Assembly: GCF_005405585.1 (NCBI RefSeq)
Contig: NZ_BJEQ01000013.1
Location: forward strand, 60,124 to 124,123
Direction: 5' to 3'
DNA: 64,000 nucleotides
DNA from: Agarivorans sp. Toyoura001
GTDB taxonomy: Bacteria; Pseudomonadota; Gammaproteobacteria; Enterobacterales; Celerinatantimonadaceae
Part shown: positions 25,077 through 38,856 of the stretch, one piece after another
Layout of the letters: each line of letters starts with the position of its first letter
Position numbering within the stretch: position 1 is the first letter of the stretch
The notes under the pieces: generated by a model
Seen by the model: only the letters and a program-made list of their open reading frames with translations
Database searches by the model: none
What the model was told of the DNA's origin: nothing
Made by a program: the position numbers and the translations under genes

Positions 25077-27950
25077 ATGGAAAAGACCTACAACCCAAGC
25101 GCAATTGAACAAGCGCTATATCAAGAATGGGAACAACAAGGCCACTTTAAGCCGCATGGCGATACGTCTAAAGAAGCCTACAGCATCATGATCCCACCGC
25201 CTAACGTAACTGGCAGCTTGCATATGGGACATGCGTTTCAAGACACCATTATGGATACGCTGATCCGCTACCAACGCATGCAAGGTAAAAACACCTTATG
25301 GCAAGTTGGTACCGACCACGCCGGTATCGCTACGCAAATGGTCGTAGAGCGTAAGATCGCAGCAGAAGAAGACAAAACTAAGCACGATTACGGCCGTGAA
25401 GCCTTTATCGACAAAATTTGGGACTGGAAAGCCGAGTCTGGCGGTACCATTACTAAGCAGCTTCGCCGTTTGGGTGCATCGGTAGATTGGGAGCGTGAGC
25501 GCTTCACTATGGATGACGGCATGTCTAAAGCTGTTGAAGAAGCCTTTGTACGTTTATACGAAGACGATTTAATTTACCGTGGAAAGCGCCTAGTAAACTG
25601 GGATCCAAAGCTTCATACCGCTATTTCAGACTTAGAAGTAGAAAACAAAGAGCAAAAAGGCCACATGTGGCATTTGCGTTACCCGCTGGCAGATGGTGAA
25701 ACCACCAGTGAAGGTAAGAACTACTTAGTGGTTGCTACCACCCGTCCAGAAACCATGCTGGGTGATACTGGTGTTGCGGTTAACCCTGAAGACCCGCGCT
25801 ACCAAGCGCTAATTGGTAAGTTTATTGAACTACCTTTAGTTGGCCGTCGCATTCCAATTGTTGGCGACGAACACGCCGATATGGAAAAAGGCACGGGCTG
25901 TGTAAAAATCACCCCTGCTCACGATTTCAATGACTGCGAAGTAGGTAAACGCCATCAATTGCCAATGATCAACATTCTTACCTTGAATGCTGATATTCGC
26001 GATGAAGCAGAAGTATTTAATACTAACGGTGAACCCTCAAACGCTTATCCAACAGATATTCCAGCAGAGTTTCAAGGCCTAGAGCGCTTTGCAGCACGCA
26101 AAGCGATTGTTGCCAAGTTTGATGAATTAGGTTTACTTGAAGAAGTTGCCGACCACAACAACACCGTGCCTTACGGTGACCGTGGTGGCGTAGTAATTGA
26201 GCCAATGCTTACCGACCAATGGTATGTACGCGCAGCACCACTAGCTAAAACTGCGACAGAAGCCGTTGAAAACGGTGATATTAAATTTGTCCCTCAGCAA
26301 TACGAAAACATGTACTTCTCTTGGATGCGTGACATTCAAGATTGGTGTATCTCTCGCCAGCTGTGGTGGGGACATCGTATCCCTGCTTGGTACGACGAAT
26401 CAGGCAAAGTGTACGTAGGCCGTAACGAAGCAGAAGTACGCAGCAAACACAGCTTGGCTGACGATATTGTGCTTCGCCAAGACGACGATGTATTAGATAC
26501 CTGGTTCTCTTCAGGCTTATGGACATTCGCCACGCAAGGCTGGCCTGAAAAAACGCCGAACCTAGCCACCTTCCATCCAAGCGATGTGCTGGTTACCGGT
26601 TTTGACATTATTTTCTTCTGGGTAGCCAGAATGATCATGATGACCATGTATTTCATGAAAGACGAAAACAATAAGCCACAAGTACCGTTTAAAACCGTGT
26701 ATGTAACGGGGCTTATTCGTGATGAAAATGGCGACAAGATGTCTAAGTCTAAGGGCAACGTGCTTGACCCATTAGACATGATTGACGGTATCGATTTAGA
26801 AAGCTTAGTGACCAAGCGTTGTGGCAACATGATGCAACCGCAGCTAGCCAAGAAAATTGAAAAAGATACCCGTAAAACCTTTGAAGACGGCATTGAAGCC
26901 CACGGTACTGATGCCCTGCGTTTCACCCTTGCTGCCATGGCCACCACTGGTCGTGACATTAACTGGGACATGAACCGCCTAGAGGGTTACCGTAACTTCT
27001 GTAACAAGTTATGGAATGCTAGCCGCTATGTACTAATGAATACCGAAGAGCAAGATTGCGGCCTCTCTTCACAAGAGCAGGGCGGCGAAATGGAGTTTTC
27101 GCTGGCTGATCGTTGGATTGAAGGCCAATACCAGCAAACCGTTAAAGCTTACCGCGAAGCACTGGATACTTACCGCTTCGACATTGCCGCTCAGCTTATT
27201 TATGAGTTCACCTGGAACCAATTCTGTGGTTGGTATTTAGAGCTTACTAAACCAGTATTGTTTAAAGGCACTGAAGCCCAGCAACGTGGTACACGTAATA
27301 CTCTGCTTAACGTTCTAGAGAGTTTATTGCGTTTAATGCACCCAATCACACCCTACATTACCGAAACTATTTGGCGCCAAGTCGCCCCACTAGCCGGTAA
27401 AGCTGAAGCAACAGATAGCATTATGCTGCAAAGCATTCCTGAGTTTGATGCTTCACGCATCGACGAAGCAGCAGTGGCAGATTTAGAGTGGCTTAAGCAG
27501 TTCATTCTAGCAATTCGCAACATTCGTGGTGAAATGGACATTAGCCCTAATAAACCACTAAATGTATTGCTGAAAAATGCTTCAAGCGAAGATTTACGCC
27601 GCTTAAACGATAACGCCCCATTCTTAGCCTCTTTGGCTAAGTTAGAAAGCACTACAGCATTAGCCGAAGGTGAAACTGCTCCAGCCTCTGCCACCGCGAT
27701 TCTTGGTGACATGGAAATCTTGATTCCTATGGCTGGTCTTATCGATAAAGATGCAGAGCTAGCGCGTATCGGCAAGCAACTTGAAAAGCTAGATAAAGAG
27801 CTGTCTAAAGTATCAGGCAAACTGTCTAACCAAAAATTTGTAGCGAATGCGCCAGAGCAAGTTATTGCAAAAGAACGCGGCAAGCTAGAAGAGATGGAAA
27901 ATGCCAAAGCTAAGCTAGTGGCTCAGCAAGAGACTATTGCAGCGCTTTAG
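25077..27950 (+). CDS. valS: Valyl-tRNA synthetase
   Basis: A 957-residue class I aminoacyl-tRNA synthetase. The HIGH-type motif is HMGH at residues 49-52 ([14 protein letters not shown]), and KMSKS occurs in [14 protein letters not shown]. Between them lies the editing domain ([17 protein letters not shown] and [15 protein letters not shown]). The anticodon-binding domain includes [11 protein letters not shown], and the ValS-type C-terminal coiled coil (about 890-957, [18 protein letters not shown]) is present. Length is normal for the family. Confidence 0.98.
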   Translation: MEKTYNPSAIEQALYQEWEQQGHFKPHGDTSKEAYSIMIPPPNVTGSLHMGHAFQDTIMDTLIRYQRMQGKNTLWQVGTDHAGIATQMVVERKIAAEEDKTKHDYGREAFIDKIWDWKAESGGTITKQLRRLGASVDWERERFTMDDGMSKAVEEAFVRLYEDDLIYRGKRLVNWDPKLHTAISDLEVENKEQKGHMWHLRYPLADGETTSEGKNYLVVATTRPETMLGDTGVAVNPEDPRYQALIGKFIELPLVGRRIPIVGDEHADMEKGTGCVKITPAHDFNDCEVGKRHQLPMINILTLNADIRDEAEVFNTNGEPSNAYPTDIPAEFQGLERFAARKAIVAKFDELGLLEEVADHNNTVPYGDRGGVVIEPMLTDQWYVRAAPLAKTATEAVENGDIKFVPQQYENMYFSWMRDIQDWCISRQLWWGHRIPAWYDESGKVYVGRNEAEVRSKHSLADDIVLRQDDDVLDTWFSSGLWTFATQGWPEKTPNLATFHPSDVLVTGFDIIFFWVARMIMMTMYFMKDENNKPQVPFKTVYVTGLIRDENGDKMSKSKGNVLDPLDMIDGIDLESLVTKRCGNMMQPQLAKKIEKDTRKTFEDGIEAHGTDALRFTLAAMATTGRDINWDMNRLEGYRNFCNKLWNASRYVLMNTEEQDCGLSSQEQGGEMEFSLADRWIEGQYQQTVKAYREALDTYRFDIAAQLIYEFTWNQFCGWYLELTKPVLFKGTEAQQRGTRNTLLNVLESLLRLMHPITPYITETIWRQVAPLAGKAEATDSIMLQSIPEFDASRIDEAAVADLEWLKQFILAIRNIRGEMDISPNKPLNVLLKNASSEDLRRLNDNAPFLASLAKLESTTALAEGETAPASATAILGDMEILIPMAGLIDKDAELARIGKQLEKLDKELSKVSGKLSNQKFVANAPEQVIAKERGKLEEMENAKAKLVAQQETIAAL

Positions 27951-27963
27951 TATTCTATGATTT

Positions 27964-27991
27964 AAAAGTCCTCCTGCGGGAGGACTTTTTT
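27964..27991 (+). terminator. Rho-independent terminator after valS
   Basis: AGTCCTCC/GGAGGACT hairpin with a short loop and six T, 13 bases after the valS stop. Confidence 0.9.
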
Positions 27992-28010
27992 GTTTGTGAA
28001 AGGACAAAAA

Positions 28011-28712
28011 ATGAATAAAAGCTTAATCACCAACTTAATCACGTTAGCGTTGGTAGCGTTTGGCTACTTTGCTAATCATAGCTTGGTGTTCTCTATCGGG
28101 TTGTTTGCGCTATCGGGCGCGGCGACTAATTGGATTGCCATTCATATGTTGTTTGAAAAAGTGCCGGGCTTGTATGGCTCTGGAATTATTCCGGCACGTT
28201 TTGATGATTTTAAAGCGGGCATTAAACAGCTAATGCTTAATCAATTTTTCACTCCCGAAAACATCGACCGATTTTTGTCTGATGCCAGCGGCAAAGCGGT
28301 GCAGCTTAACCTACGCCCAGTTATAGACAAAACAGACTTCAGCCCAGCCTACCACGCCTTAGTTGAAACTATTGAGAGCTCGTCGTTTGGTGGCATGTTA
28401 GCCATGGTGGGCGGTAAAGAAGCACTTACTCCGCTAGAGCAACCATTCATCGATAAACTTAAAAATGCAGTGATTGAAATTAGCGAAGATGAGCAATTTA
28501 GTGAAGCATTGCGCGAAGAGCTTGAGCAACCTGAACATTTAGGCGACGTGCAGCAAAAAATCACGGTGATTATTGAGCAACGTTTGGCTGAGCTCACCCC
28601 ACAACTGGTTAAGCAAATTATTCAAGAAATGATCCGCAAACACCTTGGATGGTTAGTGGTATGGGGCGGTGTATTTGGCGGGTTCTTTGGCTTAATTCAC
28701 GGCTTGGTATAG
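28011..28712 (+). CDS. DUF445 family membrane protein
   Basis: A 233-residue protein with a hydrophobic N-terminus (two helices, residues about 5-45), the family motif FALSGAATNWIAIHMLFEKVP, a helical central region, and a C-terminal hydrophobic helix (WLVVWGGVFGGFFGLIHGLV). This is the DUF445 organisation; biochemical function is unknown. The ATG at 28011 follows AAAGGA by seven bases; a start seven codons upstream would sit in the valS terminator tail. Confidence 0.87.
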   Translation: MNKSLITNLITLALVAFGYFANHSLVFSIGLFALSGAATNWIAIHMLFEKVPGLYGSGIIPARFDDFKAGIKQLMLNQFFTPENIDRFLSDASGKAVQLNLRPVIDKTDFSPAYHALVETIESSSFGGMLAMVGGKEALTPLEQPFIDKLKNAVIEISEDEQFSEALREELEQPEHLGDVQQKITVIIEQRLAELTPQLVKQIIQEMIRKHLGWLVVWGGVFGGFFGLIHGLV

Positions 28713-28718
28713 TTTAAA

Positions 28719-28737
28719 AAGCGCGCTAGTCGCGCTT
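28719..28737. terminator. Hairpin between DUF445 gene and solute-binding protein gene
   Basis: AAGCGCG/CGCGCTT inverted repeat with an A run on one side and a shorter T run on the other. It overlaps the last codons of the minus-strand gene and could serve both convergent genes. Confidence 0.65.
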
Positions 28738-29472
28738 TAACAACTTGTTCTGTTCCAGCAAACTTTGTACTTCTCCACTATCTAGCATGTCTTGTAAAGC
28801 TTTAGATAGTTCTTGTTTTCTCTGTACTAATGGAGAGTGTTTAGAAATAGCAAGATATACAGGCCGGTGCTCCTGCTCCACATAGTTAGCGTGTTTAAAC
28901 CATGCACTAATACTTTGTTCCTTTATGAAATAATCCACTTCAGCACATGACATTATAAGCGTGTCTACACGCCCTCCTTTTAGCAAACGAAATGCTGCTA
29001 TGTCATCTATTACCTCATGCTTAAACAGCTGCTCGTCTTTATCAAAGCGCTCGAAGTAAGCCACCTTACTTTGCACTGCAATACGCAAACTTTTCAGGTC
29101 TTGATAACTATTAATCTTAAGCTGACTGTCATGTAACAAATAAAAGCAGGTATTTTGGTGGCTTCGATAGGGAGGCTCTACAAAGGCCATGTATTGCTCG
29201 CGCTCAGCAGTTTTATATAAACCGCTCATTAGGTCACTCTCGCCCATCTTCATGTGTTTCAAGCAACGTTTCCAGCCACATCCTTTTGTTACTAGGTCGA
29301 GTTCCAAACGGGCGCTTAAGCCTTTCAAGATGTCGATTTCTATTCCACTTAAACTGCCATCAGATTCAATGGTTCGCCAAGGTGGCCAATGGGCGTTCGC
29401 AGTTGTGATAGCTTGCTGAGCTGATGCAGACCAACACACAAAACACCATACCGACAAGATTCTTAAAATCAC
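28726..29472 (-). CDS. Periplasmic solute-binding protein, family 3
   Basis: A 248-residue protein with a signal peptide (about residues 1-18, ending SASAQQ) and the SBP_bac_3 fold: WPPWRTIESDGSLSGIEIDI, then GLSARLELDLVTKGCGWKRC, and YQDLKSLRIAVQSKVAYFERF. The paired Cys in CGWKRC could form a disulfide. No transporter genes adjoin it, which is common for the many solitary members in Alteromonadales and Vibrionales. Ligand unknown; amino-acid-like compounds are the usual substrates. Confidence 0.85.
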   Translation of the reverse strand: MILRILSVWCFVCWSASAQQAITTANAHWPPWRTIESDGSLSGIEIDILKGLSARLELDLVTKGCGWKRCLKHMKMGESDLMSGLYKTAEREQYMAFVEPPYRSHQNTCFYLLHDSQLKINSYQDLKSLRIAVQSKVAYFERFDKDEQLFKHEVIDDIAAFRLLKGGRVDTLIMSCAEVDYFIKEQSISAWFKHANYVEQEHRPVYLAISKHSPLVQRKQELSKALQDMLDSGEVQSLLEQNKLLKRD

Positions 29473-29524
29473 TGCTATTCCTTTAGCCCATCGTTACAGT
29501 TTCTCTTAGTATAATTAGTGTAGT

Positions 29525-29559
29525 AAAAAAAAAGCGACGCATTAGCGTCGCTTTTTTTT
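29525..29559. terminator. Strong rho-independent terminator downstream of rraB
   Basis: AAAGCGACGC/GCGTCGCTTT hairpin flanked by A and T runs of about nine bases on each side; it lies 16 bases after the minus-strand rraB stop and works in either direction. Confidence 0.9.
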
Positions 29560-29574
29560 AGAAACCTTTGCTAC

Positions 29575-29946
29575 TTAATCGTCATCTTCTTCATCAGACT
29601 CAAAGTACGTTCCCCAGCCATCGTAAATCACTTTATTCTTTTCAGCTATTTTAGCTAAGGTTTCAATATCTTGCTTGATACCTTCAGCTTCGAGCGGCGC
29701 TTCAACAATTACATCAAAACACCACACCTTAGTGCCGTCTTCTAACTCAGCTTCTTCAGCGTCACTCACTTCAAAACCCGCTTTAAACACGTCTACAGCG
29801 GCTTTCTCTAGCACTTTAAAGTCTTTACTGGCTAAGTGATGTTCAATCGTATACTCAGCGTCAGGGTCGCTGCCATCGGCCAACAACTCTTGAATAATTA
29901 AATCTGTTTCTTCCTGCCAATCGGCAACCACTTGTTGCATGCTCAT
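29575..29946 (-). CDS. rraB: Ribonuclease E inhibitor RraB
   Basis: A 123-residue acidic protein of the RraB (DUF1260) family. QEETDLIIQELLADGSDPDA and YTIEHHLASKDFKVLEKAAV are family hallmarks, and it ends in an acidic run (SDEEDDD). RraB binds the C-terminal region of RNase E and modulates mRNA decay. Its start overlaps the end of plsC by four bases, so the two are translationally coupled. Confidence 0.93.
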   Translation of the reverse strand: MSMQQVVADWQEETDLIIQELLADGSDPDAEYTIEHHLASKDFKVLEKAAVDVFKAGFEVSDAEEAELEDGTKVWCFDVIVEAPLEAEGIKQDIETLAKIAEKNKVIYDGWGTYFESDEEDDD

Positions 29947-30725
29947 GATTGTTCTCCTGCCAACACATCTTGGCCTGCTAGCTGTTTATTGTGGACGTCT
30001 TGGTAATCTGCAGCTTCACCACGCGCTTCCATGGTGAGCTCATAAATCCGCTGTTCCATGGTGTCGTGTAATTGGCCAATTTCGGCGCGTAGATTGCTCT
30101 TCCAGGCGCTGACATCAATCGGTTGACCAACCTCTACAATCACTTTACCGTTGTTCCAACGATTTAGTTTTACTTGACCATGAGTAGAAGAACAGCAAAT
30201 CGGTAACATGGGTACTTTTGCTTGCATAGCTAAATGAAAAGCACCGGTTTTAAAGGCTTGCAAACCACGGCCATAGCTCCGGGTTCCTTCTGGGAACATC
30301 CATACCGATAAATGGCGTTTATCAATGGCTTCGGCGGCTTGTTTAATGGTGTCTGCAGCCTTGCTACGGCGATCTCGATCAATCAGAATATTACCGGTAA
30401 TCCAGTAAATCTGACCGAAAAATGGAATTTTAGCTAAGCTCTTTTTACCAATAGACACCACTCCTTTGCGCAAGGCAAAAGGCAGGGTGAACATGTCGTA
30501 GCTATTTTGATGGTTAGCAACCCACACCGCTTTATCCGGCAAGTCTTGCGTAACCCAACGTACTTCAACGTTAATGCCCACAAAACGGCCACACTTAGCG
30601 ATTAATACACCAATTTGATGTACTAAATCTGGATGACGCGGTCGTGTTAAACAATACAAAATAACAAACGGAAATGCCGTTAGCATTACCACAGCAATAA
30701 ACAAAATTCGGATTACGGCTAACAT
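29943..30725 (-). CDS. plsC: 1-acyl-sn-glycerol-3-phosphate acyltransferase PlsC
   Basis: A 260-residue inner-membrane acyltransferase that makes phosphatidic acid. The NHX4D motif is NHQNSYD (His72, Asp77), and the substrate motif FPEGTRS follows at about 144-150. A hydrophobic N-terminus (MLAVIRILFIAVVMLTAFPF) anchors it. Position next to parC matches E. coli, where plsC adjoins parC. PlsY, the preceding acyltransferase of the pathway, is at 63.2 kb. Confidence 0.95.
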   Translation of the reverse strand: MLAVIRILFIAVVMLTAFPFVILYCLTRPRHPDLVHQIGVLIAKCGRFVGINVEVRWVTQDLPDKAVWVANHQNSYDMFTLPFALRKGVVSIGKKSLAKIPFFGQIYWITGNILIDRDRRSKAADTIKQAAEAIDKRHLSVWMFPEGTRSYGRGLQAFKTGAFHLAMQAKVPMLPICCSSTHGQVKLNRWNNGKVIVEVGQPIDVSAWKSNLRAEIGQLHDTMEQRIYELTMEARGEAADYQDVHNKQLAGQDVLAGEQS

Positions 30726-30799
30726 AGCACCCCCATTAAAACAGCCCGCAGTATACGCGCTGCATTTTAGGTGAACAAGTGTAAGCTGAAAAACTTAAC

Positions 30800-33091
30800 T
30801 TAAGCGTCATCTGCAGATGGCTCATCAGCGATGCTTGCATTGGTTTCAACTTCAACCGCATCAACACGTTGCAAACCACGCGGCAGTTTATTCCCCCTGC
30901 GACCTCGTTCTCCACGGTAATGGTCTAAGTCGCTCGGTTTTAAAGTAAGTTTGCGCTTTCCGGCAAACAAGGTCACCGCTGCATCTGCAGGTACTACGTT
31001 AAGTAAAGTGACGTACTCTTCACGATTTTTAACCCGTGCCGATGGAATACTAATCAGCTTATTGCCCTTACCTTTCGCCAATGCTGGCAAGCTAGTCAGC
31101 GGGAACACTAACATTCTACCTTCGTTAGAAATGGCCAAGCAGCTATCGGTATCATAGTTTTGCACCACAATCGGCGCCATAACTTTACTGCCCGCTGGCA
31201 AGTTTAAATAAGCCTTACCGTTTTTGTTTTTGCTCAGCATATCGGCGTATTTGCCAATAAAGCCATAACCGGCGTCAGACGCCATTAAATAGCGCTGCTC
31301 ATCATCGGCCATCACCACATGGCCAAACATTTCGCCCGGTGCGGGATTAAAGCGACCGGTTAATGGCTCACCTTGGCTTCGCGCAGATGGCAAGGTATGC
31401 GAATCGAGCGAATAGCTTCGCCCTGCCGTATCAAAGAACACCGCCTGTTGGTTACTGCGGCCACTGGCGCTGCCTAAAAAGCTGTCGCCAGCTTTATAAC
31501 TCAAACCGTGGGCATCAACTTCATGGCCTTTCGCCGCGCGTGCCCAGCCTTTATCCGATAACACCACCGTGATGGCTTCGTTTGGCATCAATTCTTTTTC
31601 GCTCAGTGCTTTTGCTTCGGCACGTACCATCAGCGGCGAACGGCGATCATTACCGTAGGTTTCTGCATCGGCAATTAACTCTTTCTTGAGCAAAGTGCTC
31701 ATGCGGCGCTCGCTACCTAACAACTTTTCAAGCTTATCGCGCTCTTCGGCCAGCTCAGCTTGTTCACCACGAATTTTGATTTCTTCTAACTTCGCTAACT
31801 GACGCAATTTAATTTCTAAAATTGATTCAGCTTGCTTGTTGGATAGACCAAAGCGCTCCATAAGGGCTGCTTTCGGTTCATCTTCGGTACGAATAATCTC
31901 AATGACTTCATCAATATTTAAGAAGGCGATTAACAAGCCTTCTAATATGTGTAGCCTGGCTAACACTTTATCTAAGCGGTATTGCAGGCGGCGACGCACT
32001 ACGTCACGACGAAAGCGTAGCCACTCACTTAATATTTGAACTAAACCTTTAACCTGGGGGCGATTATCCAATCCCAACATATTTAGGTTTACGCGGTAGT
32101 TGCGTTCAAGATCGGTAGAAGCAAACAAGTGATTCATTAGCTGGTCTACATCCACGCGGTTAGAGCGTGGCACTACAACAATTCGAGTTGGATTCTCATG
32201 ATCTGATTCATCACGTAAATCCACAACCATCGGCAATTTTTTAGCCTGCATTTGCGCGGCAACTTGCTCTAGTACTTTGGCACCAGATACCTGATGAGGC
32301 AGAGCGGTAATAACCACTTCACCATCTTCGGTATGAAACACAGCCCGCATTTTGATTGAACCACGGCCAGTTTCATAAATTTTTTGAATATCTTTCGATG
32401 GCGTAATAATTTCGGCTTCGGTGGGATAATCAGGTGCTTTTACATGCTCAAGTAAATCCCCTAGCTGCGCTTTAGGGTTATCCAGCAAATGCACACAAGC
32501 ATTGGCTACTTCTTTCACGTTATGCGGTGGTATATCGGTCGCCATACCTACAGCAATACCGGTTACACCATTGAGCAGTATGTGAGGTAAACGTGCCGGC
32601 AATACTTTGGGCTCGTTCATGGTGCCATCAAAATTTGGCACCCAATCACAAGTTCCTTGGCCTAACTCACTGAGTAAAACCTCTGAGAACTTCGATAATT
32701 TGGCTTCGGTATAACGCATCGCCGCGAAAGACTTAGGGTCATCGGGCGCGCCCCAGTTACCTTGTCCATCAACCAAAGGGTGGCGATAAGAAAACGGCTG
32801 CGCCATTAATACCATTGCTTCATAACAGGCAGAATCACCGTGAGGGTGATACTTACCTAATACGTCACCCACAGTACGGGCAGACTTTTTGTATTTGGCG
32901 TTCGCCGATAAGCCCAGCTCAGACATGGCGTAAATAATACGACGCTGTACCGGTTTTAAACCATCGCCAATATGTGGCAAGGCACGGTCCATGATTACGT
33001 ACATGGAATAATTTAAATACGCCTGCTCAGTAAAGTTGCTCATCGATAGGCGTTCTACGCCCTCTAAACTGAGTTCATTCGCATCACTCAT
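30800..33091 (-). CDS. parC: DNA topoisomerase IV subunit A ParC
   Basis: A 763-residue type IIA topoisomerase subunit. The active-site tyrosine is Tyr127 in [10 protein letters not shown]. The quinolone-determining region [15 protein letters not shown] keeps Ser87 and Glu91, the sensitive residues. The breakage-reunion domain is followed by a coiled coil ([20 protein letters not shown]) and a C-terminal beta-pinwheel. It ends in an acidic tail. It lies 14 bases after the GGDEF/EAL gene, which separates it from parE. Confidence 0.98.
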   Translation of the reverse strand: MSDANELSLEGVERLSMSNFTEQAYLNYSMYVIMDRALPHIGDGLKPVQRRIIYAMSELGLSANAKYKKSARTVGDVLGKYHPHGDSACYEAMVLMAQPFSYRHPLVDGQGNWGAPDDPKSFAAMRYTEAKLSKFSEVLLSELGQGTCDWVPNFDGTMNEPKVLPARLPHILLNGVTGIAVGMATDIPPHNVKEVANACVHLLDNPKAQLGDLLEHVKAPDYPTEAEIITPSKDIQKIYETGRGSIKMRAVFHTEDGEVVITALPHQVSGAKVLEQVAAQMQAKKLPMVVDLRDESDHENPTRIVVVPRSNRVDVDQLMNHLFASTDLERNYRVNLNMLGLDNRPQVKGLVQILSEWLRFRRDVVRRRLQYRLDKVLARLHILEGLLIAFLNIDEVIEIIRTEDEPKAALMERFGLSNKQAESILEIKLRQLAKLEEIKIRGEQAELAEERDKLEKLLGSERRMSTLLKKELIADAETYGNDRRSPLMVRAEAKALSEKELMPNEAITVVLSDKGWARAAKGHEVDAHGLSYKAGDSFLGSASGRSNQQAVFFDTAGRSYSLDSHTLPSARSQGEPLTGRFNPAPGEMFGHVVMADDEQRYLMASDAGYGFIGKYADMLSKNKNGKAYLNLPAGSKVMAPIVVQNYDTDSCLAISNEGRMLVFPLTSLPALAKGKGNKLISIPSARVKNREEYVTLLNVVPADAAVTLFAGKRKLTLKPSDLDHYRGERGRRGNKLPRGLQRVDAVEVETNASIADEPSADDA

Positions 33092-33105
33092 GCTTTATAA
33101 CCCTT

Positions 33106-35508
33106 TTATGTTCCTTGCAAAGCTAGCACTGCTGATGCTTTGTCTAATTGCCAGAAATAGCGTGCGCTAGCTGGTTTACCTATGTAATAGCCTTGCGAGT
33201 AATCAACTCCCAAGCTAATCAGTTCGTTATTTAATGCTTCTGATTCGACAAACTCCGCCACTGTTTTATGGCCAAGCTCATTAGCAATGCCAACCAAAGC
33301 TTGAATAAGTACCCTATCTTCATTTTGATTAAGGATCTCGCGGACAAATGAACCGTCGATTTTTAAGAAATCAAAAGGCAGTTGTTTTAAAGAGTGGAAA
33401 GACGAATACCCGACACCAAAGTCATCCAAGGCAATCGCACAGCCTAGCGCTTTTAAACGCTTAATATGATCTTCTGCTTGCTTCATATTAGGCAGAGCTG
33501 CGGTTTCGGTAATTTCGAAAATGATCATGTCACCGGCAATGTTACGGCTAACAAACTCACGAGAAATACGAGCAATCACTTTTTCGCTACAGAACGAGCG
33601 TGCTGATAAGTTAATAGCAAGCTTGTCGGTGTAACCATTACGCAGATTAGTTTCCATCTGCTGCAAGGCTTGTTGCACGACCCACAGGTCAATTTTGTCA
33701 ATTTGGCCGTTTTTCTCAGCCGCTAAAATAAGTTGATAAGGCGAATGTAACTGGTCTTTATCATCACGCACTCGCAGCAGCACTTCGTAGTGCTCTACTT
33801 TGTTGAGTTTGTTATTCATGATTGGCTGATAAAAAAGCTCTAAGCGGTCTCGCTCAATGGCATTTTGCGCCAAATCTAACCAGTAGTGTTTTTTAGCAAG
33901 TTCAGAGTCACTGCTTTCGGCTTGGAAACTCACCACACAATTTTTACCACGTTCTTTGGCCTGGTTGTTACAAATGTCGGCCTTAGCCATTAAGTCTTCA
34001 AAGCCACTACCATGCTCTGGGAAGGCAACAATGCCCACACAAGCGGAAGCAGTATGAATAATGTTATGCCCAGGCACACTCACTTGTGCCAGCATGCTAA
34101 TAATGCGCTGCGCAACCACTTCGGCATAAGCCAAACTGGTATCTTCTAAATAGATCGCAAATTCATCACCGCTAATTCGCGCTAGCAAGGTTTCATTAGG
34201 CAATAAACGCTCTAAACTCGAGGCCACTTGGCGCAACATTTCGTCACCAGCACCATGGCCACTAATGTCGTTTACATACTTAAAGTTATCCAAATCAACC
34301 ATTAGTAAGCAGCCATAACGCTGTTTTTCAACCATTTGGTTAATCACCCGCTCAAATTTACGGCGGTTAGGTAAATCGGTTAAATTATCGTAATTAGCCA
34401 CCCACTCAAGCTCTTCAGCACGGCTTTTAAGCTGCTGCTCTAGCGCCTCTAACTGATAAGAAAGTCTCACCAATGTGTGGTTAAGCTCATCAGATTCATC
34501 TTGAAGAAACCGTTTGCCGTTGGTTTCTAAATTACGCCTAAACAAGTTGTGTGATGAGCGCGCTAATAAGGGCAAATTGTTAATGGTGCGGCGCATTCTT
34601 CGCAATGAGGGGCTAAGGGCAAATACCACAATCGCGCCAGCAAAAAACAAAGCGGCAATACCAAATAACAGATTGTTGTAGTCAGCCCTTTTTAGCTGAT
34701 TAAGCTGGGTATTAATATCATTTACGATGGCGTAATACACAGGACGAGTTTGGCTAGTGTTGTTTACCTTAAAGGCGTGTAATTCAGTCAGCCCCATTTC
34801 GCTATCAAACTGCTCAACGCCATTAACAATATCTTTGGCGTTCAGCCCTACCAGAATATCCTGCACCATATCGCGATAAGCCGATTCAGAATAAAGCAGG
34901 TTCACTGACAAATCTTCGTTTAACTCTACCAAGAAGTGGTGGCTGCCTTGGCTAGCAGGGAATAGTTCAAGTAAGCGCAGCGAGTCAATGCTGTAAAAAA
35001 TCCGATAACTGCCCTGCTCTTCTAATTGCTCTAAATCGGTGGCGATAATAATCCTACAACTGAGCGGGCAATCTAAAATCCATTTAGCTTCTACAGTCTC
35101 CGGGTCTTGAAGCATCCATTCCAAGGCTTTTTGACTATGAGCAATATAACCAAATTCGTATTTCAAGCCCTCTAGTGGGTCTACCACACTTAAGCTGCGC
35201 ACTGGCAGTTCGGTATTACCACGTAAATCCTGCCAAAAAGAATCGAAAATAGAAGAGAGTTGTTCTGTTTCAAAGTCATCGAAACGATAACTTTGGCTAG
35301 AGGTAACGCCCTGCAAGCGAGAGAACACATCACCATAGTATTTTTGTAATTGATATTGTTGGTTTTCAATAACCTGCGCTCTTCCTAGCAAGAAAAAACT
35401 CTTAAGATTATCGTGATTAAAACTAATTAAGCCGACTAAAGTCACCAGCAACACACCACATAATAGTAGTAGTGCTTTATTTGCTAGCCCTAAACGTAAG
35501 TCGCGCAT
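33106..35508 (-). CDS. Membrane GGDEF/EAL protein lying between parE and parC
   Basis: An 800-residue putative c-di-GMP enzyme. Membrane helices at about 11-29 and 280-299 enclose a periplasmic sensor of about 250 residues with Cys147 and Cys151 (DCPLSC). A linker coiled coil follows, then a GGDEF domain whose signature is SGDEF (446-450) and an EAL domain whose signature is EVL (575-577). The other EAL residues are kept: INLS, FEITET, DDFGVGYSSF, KIDGSF, AEFVES and SQGYYIGKP. Phosphodiesterase activity is therefore plausible, while diguanylate cyclase activity is uncertain. Gaps to parE and parC are each 14 bases, so all three are likely cotranscribed. Confidence 0.93.
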   Translation of the reverse strand: MRDLRLGLANKALLLLCGVLLVTLVGLISFNHDNLKSFFLLGRAQVIENQQYQLQKYYGDVFSRLQGVTSSQSYRFDDFETEQLSSIFDSFWQDLRGNTELPVRSLSVVDPLEGLKYEFGYIAHSQKALEWMLQDPETVEAKWILDCPLSCRIIIATDLEQLEEQGSYRIFYSIDSLRLLELFPASQGSHHFLVELNEDLSVNLLYSESAYRDMVQDILVGLNAKDIVNGVEQFDSEMGLTELHAFKVNNTSQTRPVYYAIVNDINTQLNQLKRADYNNLLFGIAALFFAGAIVVFALSPSLRRMRRTINNLPLLARSSHNLFRRNLETNGKRFLQDESDELNHTLVRLSYQLEALEQQLKSRAEELEWVANYDNLTDLPNRRKFERVINQMVEKQRYGCLLMVDLDNFKYVNDISGHGAGDEMLRQVASSLERLLPNETLLARISGDEFAIYLEDTSLAYAEVVAQRIISMLAQVSVPGHNIIHTASACVGIVAFPEHGSGFEDLMAKADICNNQAKERGKNCVVSFQAESSDSELAKKHYWLDLAQNAIERDRLELFYQPIMNNKLNKVEHYEVLLRVRDDKDQLHSPYQLILAAEKNGQIDKIDLWVVQQALQQMETNLRNGYTDKLAINLSARSFCSEKVIARISREFVSRNIAGDMIIFEITETAALPNMKQAEDHIKRLKALGCAIALDDFGVGYSSFHSLKQLPFDFLKIDGSFVREILNQNEDRVLIQALVGIANELGHKTVAEFVESEALNNELISLGVDYSQGYYIGKPASARYFWQLDKASAVLALQGT

Positions 35509-35522
35509 GCCTTAATAATTCC

Positions 35523-38011
<2,489 letters not shown>

Positions 38012-38836
38012 TCAGTAACCTTTGGACTTTGGGTCGGGAAGAAAGCTTCGTTCAGGTAAACGGCGCAGTCTAGTGGCAATCCGCCCTTCAGGCGTAAGCT
38101 GCAAATAACGCCAGCCTGGCTGTTGATGATCTAATGCAAAGTTTGCCGATAAAGGTAGAAATTGGATGCAGGTGCTAGGGGTTGCAATAAACGCCACACC
38201 GTCAAACTGAAATTCGTAGTTTTGATGTACATGGCCAAAAATAACACCGCGAACATTAGGGTAATCAGCAATCACCGCAAAAAACTGTTCCGCGTTTTTT
38301 AAGTTATGCTGATCTAACCAATTGCTGCCCACCGGAATGGCTTGGTGATGCATTGCTATCAATACATGTTTATCTGGATATTCTGCTAAAGCTTCTGCCA
38401 AGTCATCTAACTGCTGCTGGCTCATCACCCCGTGAGGTTCACCCTCAACTTGGGTATCCAGCATAATCACTTGCCAATGCTCGCTTATCAGTTGCTTTGA
38501 CGTTAACACCCCGTATTGCGCTAGGGTTTGCATGTTAGCTTGTAAATCGTGATTACCCGGTAACCAAAAACTTGGGCGCTCTAGCTCTGCGACTTTTTCA
38601 GCAAAGCGTTGATATGAACGTTTGGTATGATCTTGAGATAGATCGCCAGTGGCGAGAATATAATCGAAAGGGATCTGTTCACTTTTTACATTATCTAAAA
38701 CTGCACTAAAGCTGTCGCTAGTATTTACACCCAGCAAGCCAGTTTGGTCATCAGCAAACAAGTGGGTGTCGGTAACTTGCAATAAGCGCACGTTGCCATC
38801 TTCTGCTGTATTTATATCTAATTTAGTAAATGCCAC
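38012..38836 (-). CDS. cpdA: 3',5'-cyclic AMP phosphodiesterase CpdA
   Basis: A 274-residue calcineurin-like phosphodiesterase with metal-binding motifs DTHLFAD, ATGDLSQDH, GNHDLQ, AMHHQAIPVG and FGHVHQNY. CpdA degrades cAMP and so influences CRP signalling. It has the conserved position between yqiB and yqiA and abuts yqiA exactly. Confidence 0.94.
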   Translation of the reverse strand: MAFTKLDINTAEDGNVRLLQVTDTHLFADDQTGLLGVNTSDSFSAVLDNVKSEQIPFDYILATGDLSQDHTKRSYQRFAEKVAELERPSFWLPGNHDLQANMQTLAQYGVLTSKQLISEHWQVIMLDTQVEGEPHGVMSQQQLDDLAEALAEYPDKHVLIAMHHQAIPVGSNWLDQHNLKNAEQFFAVIADYPNVRGVIFGHVHQNYEFQFDGVAFIATPSTCIQFLPLSANFALDHQQPGWRYLQLTPEGRIATRLRRLPERSFLPDPKSKGY

Positions 38837-38856
38837 AATCTTTTCTTGTAGTTTGA

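Noticed and set aside
30800..33091. Quinolone-resistance change in ParC
   Set aside because: The resistance region keeps Ser87 and Glu91, the sensitive residues.
33106..35508. GGDEF/EAL protein as catalytically dead because of SGDEF and EVL
   Set aside because: Both are tolerated variants in active proteins, and the remaining EAL catalytic residues are present, so loss of activity cannot be claimed.
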